Positions 1-8,657 of a DNA stretch of 64,000 nt are shown here, in pieces. Position numbers and translations under genes: made by a program. The notes beneath the pieces are model-generated. The model saw only the letters and a list, made by a program, of their open reading frames with translations, did no database searches and had not been told where the DNA came from. Source of the stretch: an uncultured Bacteroidales bacterium (GTDB lineage: Bacteria; Bacteroidota; Bacteroidia; Bacteroidales; UBA932); assembly GCA_905235085.1 (NCBI GenBank), contig CAJOKD010000018.1, positions 23,326 through 87,325 on the forward strand, given 5' to 3'. How positions within the stretch are numbered: position 1 is the stretch's first letter; every line of letters begins with the position of its first letter.

Positions 1-2
1 CG

Positions 3-1388
3 GAACTGCTGGAACTCTGCGACAGGATGGGCTTCGTGGTGCTCGACGAATTCTCCGACACCTGGTCAATACCGAAGAGGAAGAACGGTTATGCCGTGCT
101 GTTCGAGAACTGGTTCGAAAAGGATATGGCCGCTCTGGTCCGCAGAGACCGCAACCACCCGTCAGTGATAATGTGGAGCATCGGCAACGAGGTCCCGGAA
201 CAGGGTTATCCTGACAAGTACTGGATCGCTTACCGGCTCACCGAAATCTGCCACGAACTGGATCCGACCAGGCTGACAACGGTCGGTTCCGACAATCCGT
301 GGGCCTCGGAGCAGGATTTCCGCAACGCGGTGGATGCCTATGGCTTCAACTATAAGCCGCATCTGTACGCCAAGTTCCACGAAGCCAATCCCGGGAAAGT
401 CTATTACGGCAGCGAGACTGAATCCACCATCAGCTCCAGAGGAGTCTATATGTTCCCGGTCGGGGAAAACGTAGAAGCCGCCGAGCAGGACTTCCAGGTA
501 TGTTCATACGACCTGCACACCGTTCCTTGGGGCCAGATTCCGGAGCAGGAGTGGAAATTCGAGGACGAGAACCCGGCCTGCCTAGGCGAGTTCGTCTGGA
601 CGGGATACGACTACCTCGGAGAGCCTACTCCATACAACAGCGACCTCACGATCCTGAGCAACTTCCACGATCCGAAGTCCCTCGAAAGGGCGAAGAAGGA
701 ACTGGAGGAGAAGGGCAGGATATCATCCCCTTCCAGGAGTTCGTATTTCGGAATAATCGACCTCGCCGGCTTCCCGAAGGACCGTTACTGGCTATACCAG
801 GCACGCTGGACGGAAAAGCCTGTGCTTCACGTACTTCCGCACTGGAACTGGGCCGAACGGAAAGGTGAGGTGACCCCTGTGCACGTGTACACCAACTGCG
901 ACAAGGCGGAGCTTTTCATAAACGGTAAGTCTCAGGGAGTCCGGGAGAGAGCTGAAGGCCAGTACCGTCTCCGCTGGGACGATGTGGTCTATGAGCCGGG
1001 CAAGGTCAAGGTGATAGCGTGGAAGGACGGAAAGAAATATATCGAGAATATCGGGACCACCAAAGCTCCGAAGGAGATTGCGATGGAGGTCGAGGAGGGG
1101 TTCGGTGATGGCGACATATTCTTCGTGGACGTAAGGATAGAAGATAAGAAGGGACAGATGGTCCCTACTGCCTGCAACGAGCTCAGGTTCAAGATAAAGG
1201 GACCGGGAGAGATCCTCGCGGTCGATTCCGGCGACGCAACCTGCCTCACCCCGTTCAAGTCCGACAGGATCGCCGCTTTCAACGGGCTTTCGTCAGTGAT
1301 AATCAAGCCGACCGGCAAAGGCAGGATCGTCCTGACCGCCGAAAGCGACGGCCTCAAGAAAGCCAAAGTCCGCATCAGAAATAAATAA
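3..1388 (+). CDS. Glycoside hydrolase family 2 (beta-galactosidase-like), 5' truncated by window edge
   Basis: Frame open to the window start (ELLELCDRMGFVVLDEFSDTW); GH2 motif RRDRNHPSVIMWSIGNEVPEQG; C-terminal GH2 Ig-like region. Confidence 0.9.
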   Translation, partial: ELLELCDRMGFVVLDEFSDTWSIPKRKNGYAVLFENWFEKDMAALVRRDRNHPSVIMWSIGNEVPEQGYPDKYWIAYRLTEICHELDPTRLTTVGSDNPWASEQDFRNAVDAYGFNYKPHLYAKFHEANPGKVYYGSETESTISSRGVYMFPVGENVEAAEQDFQVCSYDLHTVPWGQIPEQEWKFEDENPACLGEFVWTGYDYLGEPTPYNSDLTILSNFHDPKSLERAKKELEEKGRISSPSRSSYFGIIDLAGFPKDRYWLYQARWTEKPVLHVLPHWNWAERKGEVTPVHVYTNCDKAELFINGKSQGVRERAEGQYRLRWDDVVYEPGKVKVIAWKDGKKYIENIGTTKAPKEIAMEVEEGFGDGDIFFVDVRIEDKKGQMVPTACNELRFKIKGPGEILAVDSGDATCLTPFKSDRIAAFNGLSSVIIKPTGKGRIVLTAESDGLKKAKVRIRNK

Positions 1389-1401
1389 ATAATAAATATA
1401 T

Positions 1402-3804
1402 ATGAGGAGAGTATTATTGACAGTCGTGGCGGCGGTGTGCTGCCTGGGTGCCTTCGGACAGGAGAGCGCAAAGGTGACCAAGGCGAACTATGCCCTGGCG
1501 GAAAGGTTCTCTGCCAAGAAGGTGAACCAGATGGTGTTCTCGACCAGGGTGATGCCGAACTGGTTCCGTGACGGGGACAGGTTCTGGTATGAGTGGAAGA
1601 CTCCGCAAGGGACCAAGTATTACATAGTGGATCCGGCCAAGGGCTCAAAGACCGAGATCTTCGACATGGAGAAGCTGGCGATGCAGGTCACCGAGCAGGT
1701 CCGCTATCCATTTGATGCCCAGCATATTCCTATAAGGAACCTTAAGCTCAAGGAAGACAGGTATTTCCATTTCGACATAGTGTCCGGATTGAACAAAGAC
1801 AAGGACACGACGTATTTCAGGTATGATATCGTGACCAGGCAGCTGGACACCGTCGGAAAGGAGAAGAAGAAATATCCGATGTGGGCCAGTGTTTCCCCTG
1901 ACGGGAAGGTTGGAATATTCGCGAAAGGTTCGAACCTGTGGATAATGGACTCCACCAACCTTCGGAAGGCCGCCGTCAACGAGAAGGACACCACCCTCGT
2001 GGAATATAAGCTGACGACCGACGGCATCCGTCAGTTCGGCTACGGCTACGGCAACTACACCGGCGACACCGAGAAGGACAGCACCAAACGCCACAATCCG
2101 GGTCACATCATCTGGTCCCCGGACTCAAGGCACTTCGCCACCATGAAGTGGGACATGCGCAAGCTGAGCGAGCTCTGGGTAATCAATTCCGTGAAAGGAA
2201 AGCGTCCGGAACTGGAGACCTACAAGTACCAGATGCCGGGCGAAGCCGGTCCCAAGGGATATCTCTTCGTATTCACCCTGGATGGCTTGAAGGCCACTTC
2301 CCAGGAAGTGAGGAGCGAGGCTTTCAAGGACCAGGACGTCAATTTCCTGAACGCCAGGCATGAAGCGAAGGACAATTACCTTGACTACAGGACGAGCAAA
2401 TGGCTGGGCGACAACAGCGGATTCTACCTGGTCAGGCAGAGCCGCGACCTCAAGAGGCTGGACCTTTGCTGGGTGGCGGTCGGCGCCGATTCAACGAAGA
2501 CCATAATCTCTGAGAGGGAAAGGACTTATATAGAATACCGCAATCCTTATCTTGTCAAGGGCGGAAAGCAGCTTGTCTGGTGGTCCGAGCGCAACGGATG
2601 GGCCAACCTGTACCTGTATGACAGCGACGGCAACCTCCAGAGGGCCCTTACAGACGGAGCTTTCCACGTGGAAGACGTGCTGGGAGTCAACGAGAAGGAG
2701 GGATATGTGCTCCTGAGCGCCTGCGGAGTCCTGAAGGGCGAGAATCCTTACCAGATGCATACCTTCCGGGTCCCGCTTGCGGGCGGAAGCCTTTCGCACC
2801 TGGATATGGATGATATGGATGTCCTCTCTACGGCCAGCGACGATGCCAAGTACTTCGTGGCCAATTATTCCAGGGTGGACTGCGGACCGGCCGTCGCGCT
2901 TTACAATGCATCCGGAAAGAAGGTTCTGGACCTCGGAACAGCTGACCTCAGCCTGCTGTTAGAGGCCGGATACAAGTTCCCCGAGAGGTTCAAGGTCAAG
3001 GCCGCCGACGGGGTGACAGACCTGTACGGAGCGATGTACAAGCCTTATGACTTCGATTCCACAAAGGTCTATCCTATCTGCGACTATGTATATCCTGGTC
3101 CTCAGGTGGAGGCCAACAACATCTCCTGGAGCAAGGGTTTCACCAGGACCGACAGGCTCGCCCAGCTCGGTATCATAGTGATCACCGTGGGCAACCGCGG
3201 AGGCCACCCGAACCGCTCCAAGTGGTATCACAACTACGGTTACGGCAACCTGCGTGACTATGGTCTGGAGGACCAGAAATACGCCATCCAGCAGCTCGGG
3301 GCCAGGTATCCGTTCATCGACCTTGAGAGAGTGGGAATCCACGGGCATTCAGGCGGCGGCTTTATGAGCACCGCAGCCATCCTGAAGTATCCTGACTTTT
3401 TCAAGGCGGCGGTGTCCTGCGCCGGCAACCACGACAACAGCATCTACAACCGCTGGTGGAGCGAGCAGCATCACGGAATCCTGGAGAAGGTCGACAAGGG
3501 TGATACTACGTTCGTATATTCAATCTCCACCAACCAGGAGCTTGCGAAGAACCTGAAGGGGCACCTTATGCTCGTCCACGGGGATATCGACAACAATGTG
3601 CATCCTGCCAACACCATACGCGTTGTGAATGCGCTTATCAGGGCCAACAAGCGCTTCGATATGCTTATCCTCCCCGGACAGCGCCACGGCTTCGGGGATA
3701 TGAACGAATACTTCTTCTGGAGAATGGCCGACTACTATTCCGAGTGGCTCATCGGTGACACCGAACGGTCCAGAGTGGATATAGTCCAGCTGAACAACGA
3801 CTGA
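1402..3804 (+). CDS. S9 family peptidase (DPP IV-like prolyl oligopeptidase)
   Basis: Signal peptide; beta-propeller-like N-terminus; catalytic GIHGHSGGGFMS and C-terminal LPGQRHGF. Confidence 0.9.
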   Translation: MRRVLLTVVAAVCCLGAFGQESAKVTKANYALAERFSAKKVNQMVFSTRVMPNWFRDGDRFWYEWKTPQGTKYYIVDPAKGSKTEIFDMEKLAMQVTEQVRYPFDAQHIPIRNLKLKEDRYFHFDIVSGLNKDKDTTYFRYDIVTRQLDTVGKEKKKYPMWASVSPDGKVGIFAKGSNLWIMDSTNLRKAAVNEKDTTLVEYKLTTDGIRQFGYGYGNYTGDTEKDSTKRHNPGHIIWSPDSRHFATMKWDMRKLSELWVINSVKGKRPELETYKYQMPGEAGPKGYLFVFTLDGLKATSQEVRSEAFKDQDVNFLNARHEAKDNYLDYRTSKWLGDNSGFYLVRQSRDLKRLDLCWVAVGADSTKTIISERERTYIEYRNPYLVKGGKQLVWWSERNGWANLYLYDSDGNLQRALTDGAFHVEDVLGVNEKEGYVLLSACGVLKGENPYQMHTFRVPLAGGSLSHLDMDDMDVLSTASDDAKYFVANYSRVDCGPAVALYNASGKKVLDLGTADLSLLLEAGYKFPERFKVKAADGVTDLYGAMYKPYDFDSTKVYPICDYVYPGPQVEANNISWSKGFTRTDRLAQLGIIVITVGNRGGHPNRSKWYHNYGYGNLRDYGLEDQKYAIQQLGARYPFIDLERVGIHGHSGGGFMSTAAILKYPDFFKAAVSCAGNHDNSIYNRWWSEQHHGILEKVDKGDTTFVYSISTNQELAKNLKGHLMLVHGDIDNNVHPANTIRVVNALIRANKRFDMLILPGQRHGFGDMNEYFFWRMADYYSEWLIGDTERSRVDIVQLNND

Positions 3805-3831
3805 CGGCTCGTCATCCACGGCTGTTCACTA

Positions 3832-3963
3832 CGTCATCCCCGGCTTGACCGGGGATCTGTTTCTGTCTCGCGTCATCCCCGGCTTGACCGGGGATCTGTT
3901 TCTGTCTCGCGTCATCCCCGGCTGACCGGGGATCTGGGATGCCCGAACAAGTCGGGCATGACG
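3832..3963. repeat. Composite palindromic repeat cluster, left of GIY-YIG gene
   Basis: Two identical 39-bp tandem units CGTCATCCCCGGCTTGACCGGGGATCTGTTTCTGTCTCG (3832-3870, 3871-3909), then CGTCATCCCCGGCTGACCGGGGATCTGGGATGCCCGAACAAGTCGGGCATGACG (3910-3963). Confidence 0.95.
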
Positions 3964-4010
3964 TATGGGTCGGACATAACAATTTATATTGAATCAACAT
4001 CTAAAGAACT

Positions 4011-4379
4011 ATGGAAAGGAAAGGATACATCTATTTTATGACGAATAAGAATAATAACGTCTTATACGTCGGTGTTACTAACAGTCTTGTCAGAAGAATG
4101 GCCGAACATCATGAAGGAAGAGGCTCATCGTTTACCAAAAAATACAATTGTTATAAGTTGGTATATTTTGAGCGGTTCCAGGATATTGAGCAGGCCATCG
4201 CTCGCGAAAAGCAATTAAAGCATTTCAAACGAGAGTGGAAAAACAATTTGGTACAAGGCGTTAATCCGAATTGGATTAATTTGGCGAAAAGCATAATATC
4301 TGATCCGGAGGGGATGCCCGAACAGGTCGGGCATGACGGACTAGTCGGGCATGACAGCCTAATCGAGCAAGACGATTAA
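4011..4379 (+). CDS. GIY-YIG (URI domain) nuclease family protein
   Basis: GYIYFMTNKNNNVLYVGVTNSLVRRMAEHHEG ... FTKKYNCYKLVYFERFQDIEQAIAREKQLKHFKREWK, typical single-domain GIY-YIG; C-terminus encoded by repeat sequence. Confidence 0.93.
   Translation: MERKGYIYFMTNKNNNVLYVGVTNSLVRRMAEHHEGRGSSFTKKYNCYKLVYFERFQDIEQAIAREKQLKHFKREWKNNLVQGVNPNWINLAKSIISDPEGMPEQVGHDGLVGHDSLIEQDD
4311..4374. repeat. Palindromic repeat and 18-bp tandem units inside the 3' end of the GIY-YIG CDS
   Basis: GGGATGCCCGAACAGGTCGGGCATGACG + GACTAGTCGGGCATGACA + degenerate GCCTAATCGAGCAAGACG, translating as GMPEQVGHD-GLVGHD-SLIEQD. Confidence 0.9.
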
Positions 4380-4400
4380 TACATTGCTATGTGTTCGCTA

Positions 4401-4491
4401 CGTCATCCCCGGCTTGACCGGGGATCTGGGATGCCCGAACAGGTCGGGCATGACGGACTAGTCGGGCATGACGGACTAGTCGGGCATGACG
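4401..4491. repeat. Composite palindromic repeat plus 18-bp tandem units, right of GIY-YIG gene
   Basis: CGTCATCCCCGGCTTGACCGGGGATCTGGGATGCCCGAACAGGTCGGGCATGACG (4401-4455) followed by two exact GACTAGTCGGGCATGACG units (4456-4473, 4474-4491); same orientation as the left copy. Confidence 0.95.
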
Positions 4492-4507
4492 GACACGGAA
4501 CGGCTTC

Positions 4508-5092
4508 CTAGCGCCCGTAGAGCTGGAGTTCGATAACTCTGCGCTTGAGGGCGCTTCCGTATTCATATTCACCGACATCTATCGAATCAAGTAGGTAGAG
4601 GTCGGTGCCCTTGAATATGGTGCCTTCGGCTACTGTCCTGATCTGCAGGATCTTGTCGATGGAATCCTTAGGGACGATCAGATGGCAAGGGATGATGTAG
4701 GCGACCATGTTGCAGGCCACGGCGTGAGCTACTGCGCGTACTCCGCGAGGATTGTCGCAGATCTGGGCAAGCTGGCTGTAGCTCATCAGCTTGATTCCCT
4801 CCTCAGGCAGGATAGGCGTGCCATCCTCCCGGTGGGTCAGATGGTATAGATTCTTCCAGACATTGACCTGGAATGGAGTGCCGGAAATGTAAAGGTCCTC
4901 CCACTTGGTCTTGAGGGACAGGTCGGAGAGTTCCTTCATCGAAATCTTGCTGACAGTGATTTCCGAAGTGGCGGAAACAGGTTGTGATTGCACCATCTCG
5001 GTGATTTTGCCCAGGTGCCGGAAGTCCGCGCAGACCGACGCAATCTTGCCATCGATGCGCGTCACCACCCATTTGTTATCATTCCTTTTCAT
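4508..5092 (-). CDS. Methylated-DNA--protein-cysteine methyltransferase (MGMT/Ada C-terminal-like)
   Basis: GTPFQVNVWKNLYHL, SYSQLAQICDNPRGVRAVAHAVACNMVAYIIPCHLIVP; active-site Cys context PCHL instead of PCHR. Confidence 0.85.
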   Translation of the reverse strand: MKRNDNKWVVTRIDGKIASVCADFRHLGKITEMVQSQPVSATSEITVSKISMKELSDLSLKTKWEDLYISGTPFQVNVWKNLYHLTHREDGTPILPEEGIKLMSYSQLAQICDNPRGVRAVAHAVACNMVAYIIPCHLIVPKDSIDKILQIRTVAEGTIFKGTDLYLLDSIDVGEYEYGSALKRRVIELQLYGR

Positions 5093-5146
5093 TGCCGATT
5101 ATTCTTAACCCGCTTAAAGTTAAGAATTTCCACCCACAACTCCAAA

Positions 5147-6709
5147 TCATTTCCCGAGCCAGGAAAGGAAGAAGTCTTTCAATGGGGAGCCGGAATTGGC
5201 CAGGCGGCCTTTCAGCCTCCATATCCGGTTGTAGATGACACCCTTCTCCTTGCCCATCAGGGTGGATATGGTCGTGCTTGAGAATCCTGATGCCGCGAAA
5301 CTGTACAGCAGGAAGTCTTCTTCCTTCCAGGACGGGAACTCCTCGCGGAGTTTGGCCATCACTCCGTCGCAGCTGTCGTCCAGCATTTCTTCCAGGTTCT
5401 TCTGGACTTTCCGGTCGCTTCTCAGCCCTTCGACAATATTCTTCACTTCGCGAAGTATCTTCGGCTGGAGGTTGTCTGTGCCTTCATACACATAATACTG
5501 CTCGCAAAGGCGTTCGAGGGTGTCGTACCTAAGGCTGTCGGTCCTGCCCGGCTTCCTGGTCCCGGGAGAAGAGGCCAGTTTCCTGCGAAGGTCTTCGGCC
5601 ACCGTCATAAGTTGCTCCTTTTCAGCTATTTCCTCCTCCAGCCTGCGCTTTTGGAGAGCCCTGTAATACAGATAGGCGGCGACCAGTGCGGCTATGACCA
5701 TCAAGGCTGCCAGGGAGAATAGCCAGAGCTTCAGCCTGGCGTTGCGGAGTCCCTGGGCGGTTGCATCTGCCTTCTCCTGGATATACTCCCTCTGGCTGGC
5801 CGCGACGGCCTCCCTCAAGGCCGCTGTCTGGGTGCTGTTGCCATATTCGGTAACCCTCTCAAGGGCCTGGAGAGCCTTGCGGGCGTCGCCCGAGCGGGAC
5901 GCTATCTGATATTCGCGGAAATCCACTTCAGCCACGGCGTCCTCCCCTTCGGCTTCGGCACGGGCTTCCGCGAGCCACTTCAAGGCCTCCGCCTGCCGCC
6001 CTGTCAGGGAATATGAATATGCCAGGACTCCCTTGTCGGAGCTTGAAAGCGGGAGTCCGAGTTCGTTGCCAGCACGTCCGAGAAGGTCGATCGCCAGCGC
6101 CGGGTCAGGAGAATCCTTGCTCACGGCCAGTGCGGCATAGGATTCGAGGCAGCGGGCTTCCAGGAGGGTGTCCTTCAATTCGTGTGAATCGTAAAGCACG
6201 CTCTTGAATATGTCTTCGGCAGCATCGTACCGTGCCAGTCCGGCTTCGGCCTGGCCTATTTCCAGCAGCGACTGGAGCGAATCCTGCTTCTTCCCTGCTG
6301 CCTGGAAGGCTTCCGCAGCGCGTGCAAGGTACATCATCTCATCGGTAGCGTTGCCCGAGGCATTGCAGGTGTGCGCCATATCGCGGCAGATGAGACCTTC
6401 GTGATACTTGTCTCCAACCTGTCCGGCCAGATCGAGAGCCTTGGTGTAGGAAACGATGGCTGCAGAGTAGTTCCCGTCATTGAACTGGGTCCTTCCAAGG
6501 CAGTACAGAGCCCTTGCCTGCTGTCCGGCATCCCCGTGGCGGGAGAACCAGGATACGGTTTTCTCCATATCCCCGACACTCTGGGTATTGAATCCGCCCA
6601 GCCCTTCCTCCACCTGGTCGAGGTAGGCTCCCATCTTGTTTTCAAGTTCGTGGGAGCAGGCCGCCAGGACAAGGACCACCAAAAGCGATATGGTACGGAC
6701 AGTTCGCAT
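5147..6709 (-). CDS. TPR-containing membrane regulator-like lipoprotein with C-terminal HTH-like region
   Basis: Lipoprotein-type N-terminus (MRTVRTISLLVVLVLAACS), TPR repeats, TM segment LWLFSLAALMVIAALVAAYLYY, C-terminal LLYSFAASGFSSTTISTLMGKEKGVIYNRIWRLK. Confidence 0.7.
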   Translation of the reverse strand: MRTVRTISLLVVLVLAACSHELENKMGAYLDQVEEGLGGFNTQSVGDMEKTVSWFSRHGDAGQQARALYCLGRTQFNDGNYSAAIVSYTKALDLAGQVGDKYHEGLICRDMAHTCNASGNATDEMMYLARAAEAFQAAGKKQDSLQSLLEIGQAEAGLARYDAAEDIFKSVLYDSHELKDTLLEARCLESYAALAVSKDSPDPALAIDLLGRAGNELGLPLSSSDKGVLAYSYSLTGRQAEALKWLAEARAEAEGEDAVAEVDFREYQIASRSGDARKALQALERVTEYGNSTQTAALREAVAASQREYIQEKADATAQGLRNARLKLWLFSLAALMVIAALVAAYLYYRALQKRRLEEEIAEKEQLMTVAEDLRRKLASSPGTRKPGRTDSLRYDTLERLCEQYYVYEGTDNLQPKILREVKNIVEGLRSDRKVQKNLEEMLDDSCDGVMAKLREEFPSWKEEDFLLYSFAASGFSSTTISTLMGKEKGVIYNRIWRLKGRLANSGSPLKDFFLSWLGK

Positions 6710-6711
6710 CG

Positions 6712-7731
6712 TCAGTCTTCGTTGTGCCATCCCTGTGCCTTGATCGGGAGTTCAGCTCCACCGGGAGCTACCAGGACTGCACCCACGTCGCTCTGGGCGA
6801 GATGGCCGATTATGTCGAATGTCTGGAAATCCCTGCGGAACTTTTCCGCATCCAGTATCGGGATTATGTAAAGGAGCCTGAAATCGTCGCCTCCGTTCAT
6901 CGCTGCGGACACCGGATCGATGTCCAATTCCTTGCCGAATGCGAAGCTGTTGCCTTCGAAAGGAATCTTGTCGGCATAAACCTTCGCTCCGAGAGCAGTG
7001 TCGCGCACCAGCCTCTTCAAGGCATCGGAAAGACCGTGGGATATGACATATCCGTGAGAAGGGATTATACCGGCGTCTTCAAGCCGGGAGACTGCAGACG
7101 GGGAGACCTCGGGCTTGAGATAGCTCCCGATCATCATCTTGTACTTCTCCAGGTCCGGCTGGGCGGAATCGTCGGCCGTCTTCTCGAATGCTTTCTTTTC
7201 CCGCTCGAGTATCTGCTGGCCGATATAGGCTGCTCCCAGGCTTCCTGAGACGCATATCAGGTCCTTGCTTCTGGCTACCGCCCTCCTTCCGGAGGTGAAC
7301 TTGCATTCCTCTCCTATGGCGGACACGCTGACTGCCAGTCCGTTGGGAGACGGGACCAGGTCGAGGTCAAGGGATTTGTAACCGTGTTCCCTGGTTGCAG
7401 CAAGGACTCCCGACCACAGCTCACGGACGTGGGTAAAATCCAGCTTGGAGGAGAGGGCGAGCCTCACGGACAGCATCCTCGGGTGGGACATGGAGGCATA
7501 CAGTCCGGCAGTCTGGGCGACTACGCATTTGTAGCCCAGATGCTTGAGGGGGAAGTATGTCAGATCGAAGTCCACTCCTTCCAGGAACACCCTGGAAGAT
7601 GTGCGGACTACGCTTCCGGCCTCAGGAGTGAAAGAAGGGGCCTCCACGTGTTCGAATCCGCTGCCTTCGAAGAGCAGGGCAACCGCTTCCGCCTTGCCAT
7701 ATTCGTTGAAAGTTTCTACGGCCATTATCAA
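6712..7731 (-). CDS. thiL: Thiamine-monophosphate kinase / AIR synthase-like
   Basis: VDFDLTYFPLKHLGYKCVVA, MNGGDDFRLLYIIP, overall PurM/ThiL architecture. Confidence 0.8.
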   Translation of the reverse strand: MIMAVETFNEYGKAEAVALLFEGSGFEHVEAPSFTPEAGSVVRTSSRVFLEGVDFDLTYFPLKHLGYKCVVAQTAGLYASMSHPRMLSVRLALSSKLDFTHVRELWSGVLAATREHGYKSLDLDLVPSPNGLAVSVSAIGEECKFTSGRRAVARSKDLICVSGSLGAAYIGQQILEREKKAFEKTADDSAQPDLEKYKMMIGSYLKPEVSPSAVSRLEDAGIIPSHGYVISHGLSDALKRLVRDTALGAKVYADKIPFEGNSFAFGKELDIDPVSAAMNGGDDFRLLYIIPILDAEKFRRDFQTFDIIGHLAQSDVGAVLVAPGGAELPIKAQGWHNED

Positions 7732-7811
7732 CAGTTTTCAAAGTAATCAGGACAAAATTAGCATAAATTGTTAAATTTGTTAAATTTGTAATATTGAAAC
7801 ATAATCAGATT

Positions 7812-8657
7812 ATGAAAAGAATTCTCCTCTCACTGGCAGCGGTCCTGGTGGCGCTTCCAGTTTCCCTTTCCGCTAAGGACAAGACTGCGGAAATCAAAGT
7901 GATTTCGTATAACATAAGGGTCGGCGCGGCCAAGGACGGAACCAACTCCTGGGAATACCGTTACCCTGCCTCCGCAATGATGATTTCGGAACAGAAACCG
8001 GATATCTTCGGCTTGCAGGAAGCACTTGATTTCCAGGTCCATTACCTGGAGGAGTACTGCAAGGGATACAAGAGTGTCGGAGTAGGCCGCGAAGACGGCA
8101 AGCACAAAGGGGAGCATATGTCCATATTCTGGAACAAGAAGACCACCAAGTTGCTCAAATGGGGGACTTTTTGGCTCTCTGAAACTCCGGACAAACCGGG
8201 TAAGGGCTGGGATGCCGACTGCATCCGCACGGCCACCTGGGCATTGATGAAGGACAAGGCTACCGGAAAGAAGTACTTCTATGTCAACACCCACCTGGAC
8301 CACATCGGCTGGGAGGCCAGGAAGAACGGTCTCAAGCTCATCGTGGACAGGATAGACAGCATCAATCCGAAGGGGCTTCCGATGATCATCACGGGAGACT
8401 TCAATATGGAAATCGACCGTCCTGAGTTCGACCTCAAGAAGATAATGAAGAATGCCCGCGAAGTGGCCGTGAAGACAGACCACATCAAGACCTTCAACGG
8501 CTGGGGCAAGGGAGGCACCGAAAACCAGGAGACCATAGACTACATCTGGTTCAAGGGATTCAGCACCTGCACTGAATATGAGACCATAACCAAGAAGTAT
8601 ATGGACAGGGCCTACATATCCGACCATTATCCGATAAAGGCAACTCTCGTATTCTGA
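7812..8657 (+). CDS. Endonuclease/exonuclease/phosphatase family protein, secreted
   Basis: Signal peptide; VISYNIRVG, DIFGLQEAL, YFYVNTHLDHIG, ITGDFNM, ISDHYPIKATL. Confidence 0.9.
   Translation: MKRILLSLAAVLVALPVSLSAKDKTAEIKVISYNIRVGAAKDGTNSWEYRYPASAMMISEQKPDIFGLQEALDFQVHYLEEYCKGYKSVGVGREDGKHKGEHMSIFWNKKTTKLLKWGTFWLSETPDKPGKGWDADCIRTATWALMKDKATGKKYFYVNTHLDHIGWEARKNGLKLIVDRIDSINPKGLPMIITGDFNMEIDRPEFDLKKIMKNAREVAVKTDHIKTFNGWGKGGTENQETIDYIWFKGFSTCTEYETITKKYMDRAYISDHYPIKATLVF

Noticed and set aside
3832-3963. Tandem palindromic repeats as a CRISPR array
   Set aside because: The 39-bp units are head-to-tail with no unique spacers, and there are no cas genes nearby.
4387-4578. 63-aa minus-strand ORF with RHARLVRHARLV repeats
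   Set aside because: Translation of the palindromic/18-bp repeats themselves plus the end of MGMT on the same strand in another frame; the 3812-4000 minus ORF is rejected for the same reason.
7771-7788. Tandem TAAATTTG boxes before the EEP gene as a double promoter
   Set aside because: Both match TAnnTTTG but no convincing -33 box was found at the right distance.
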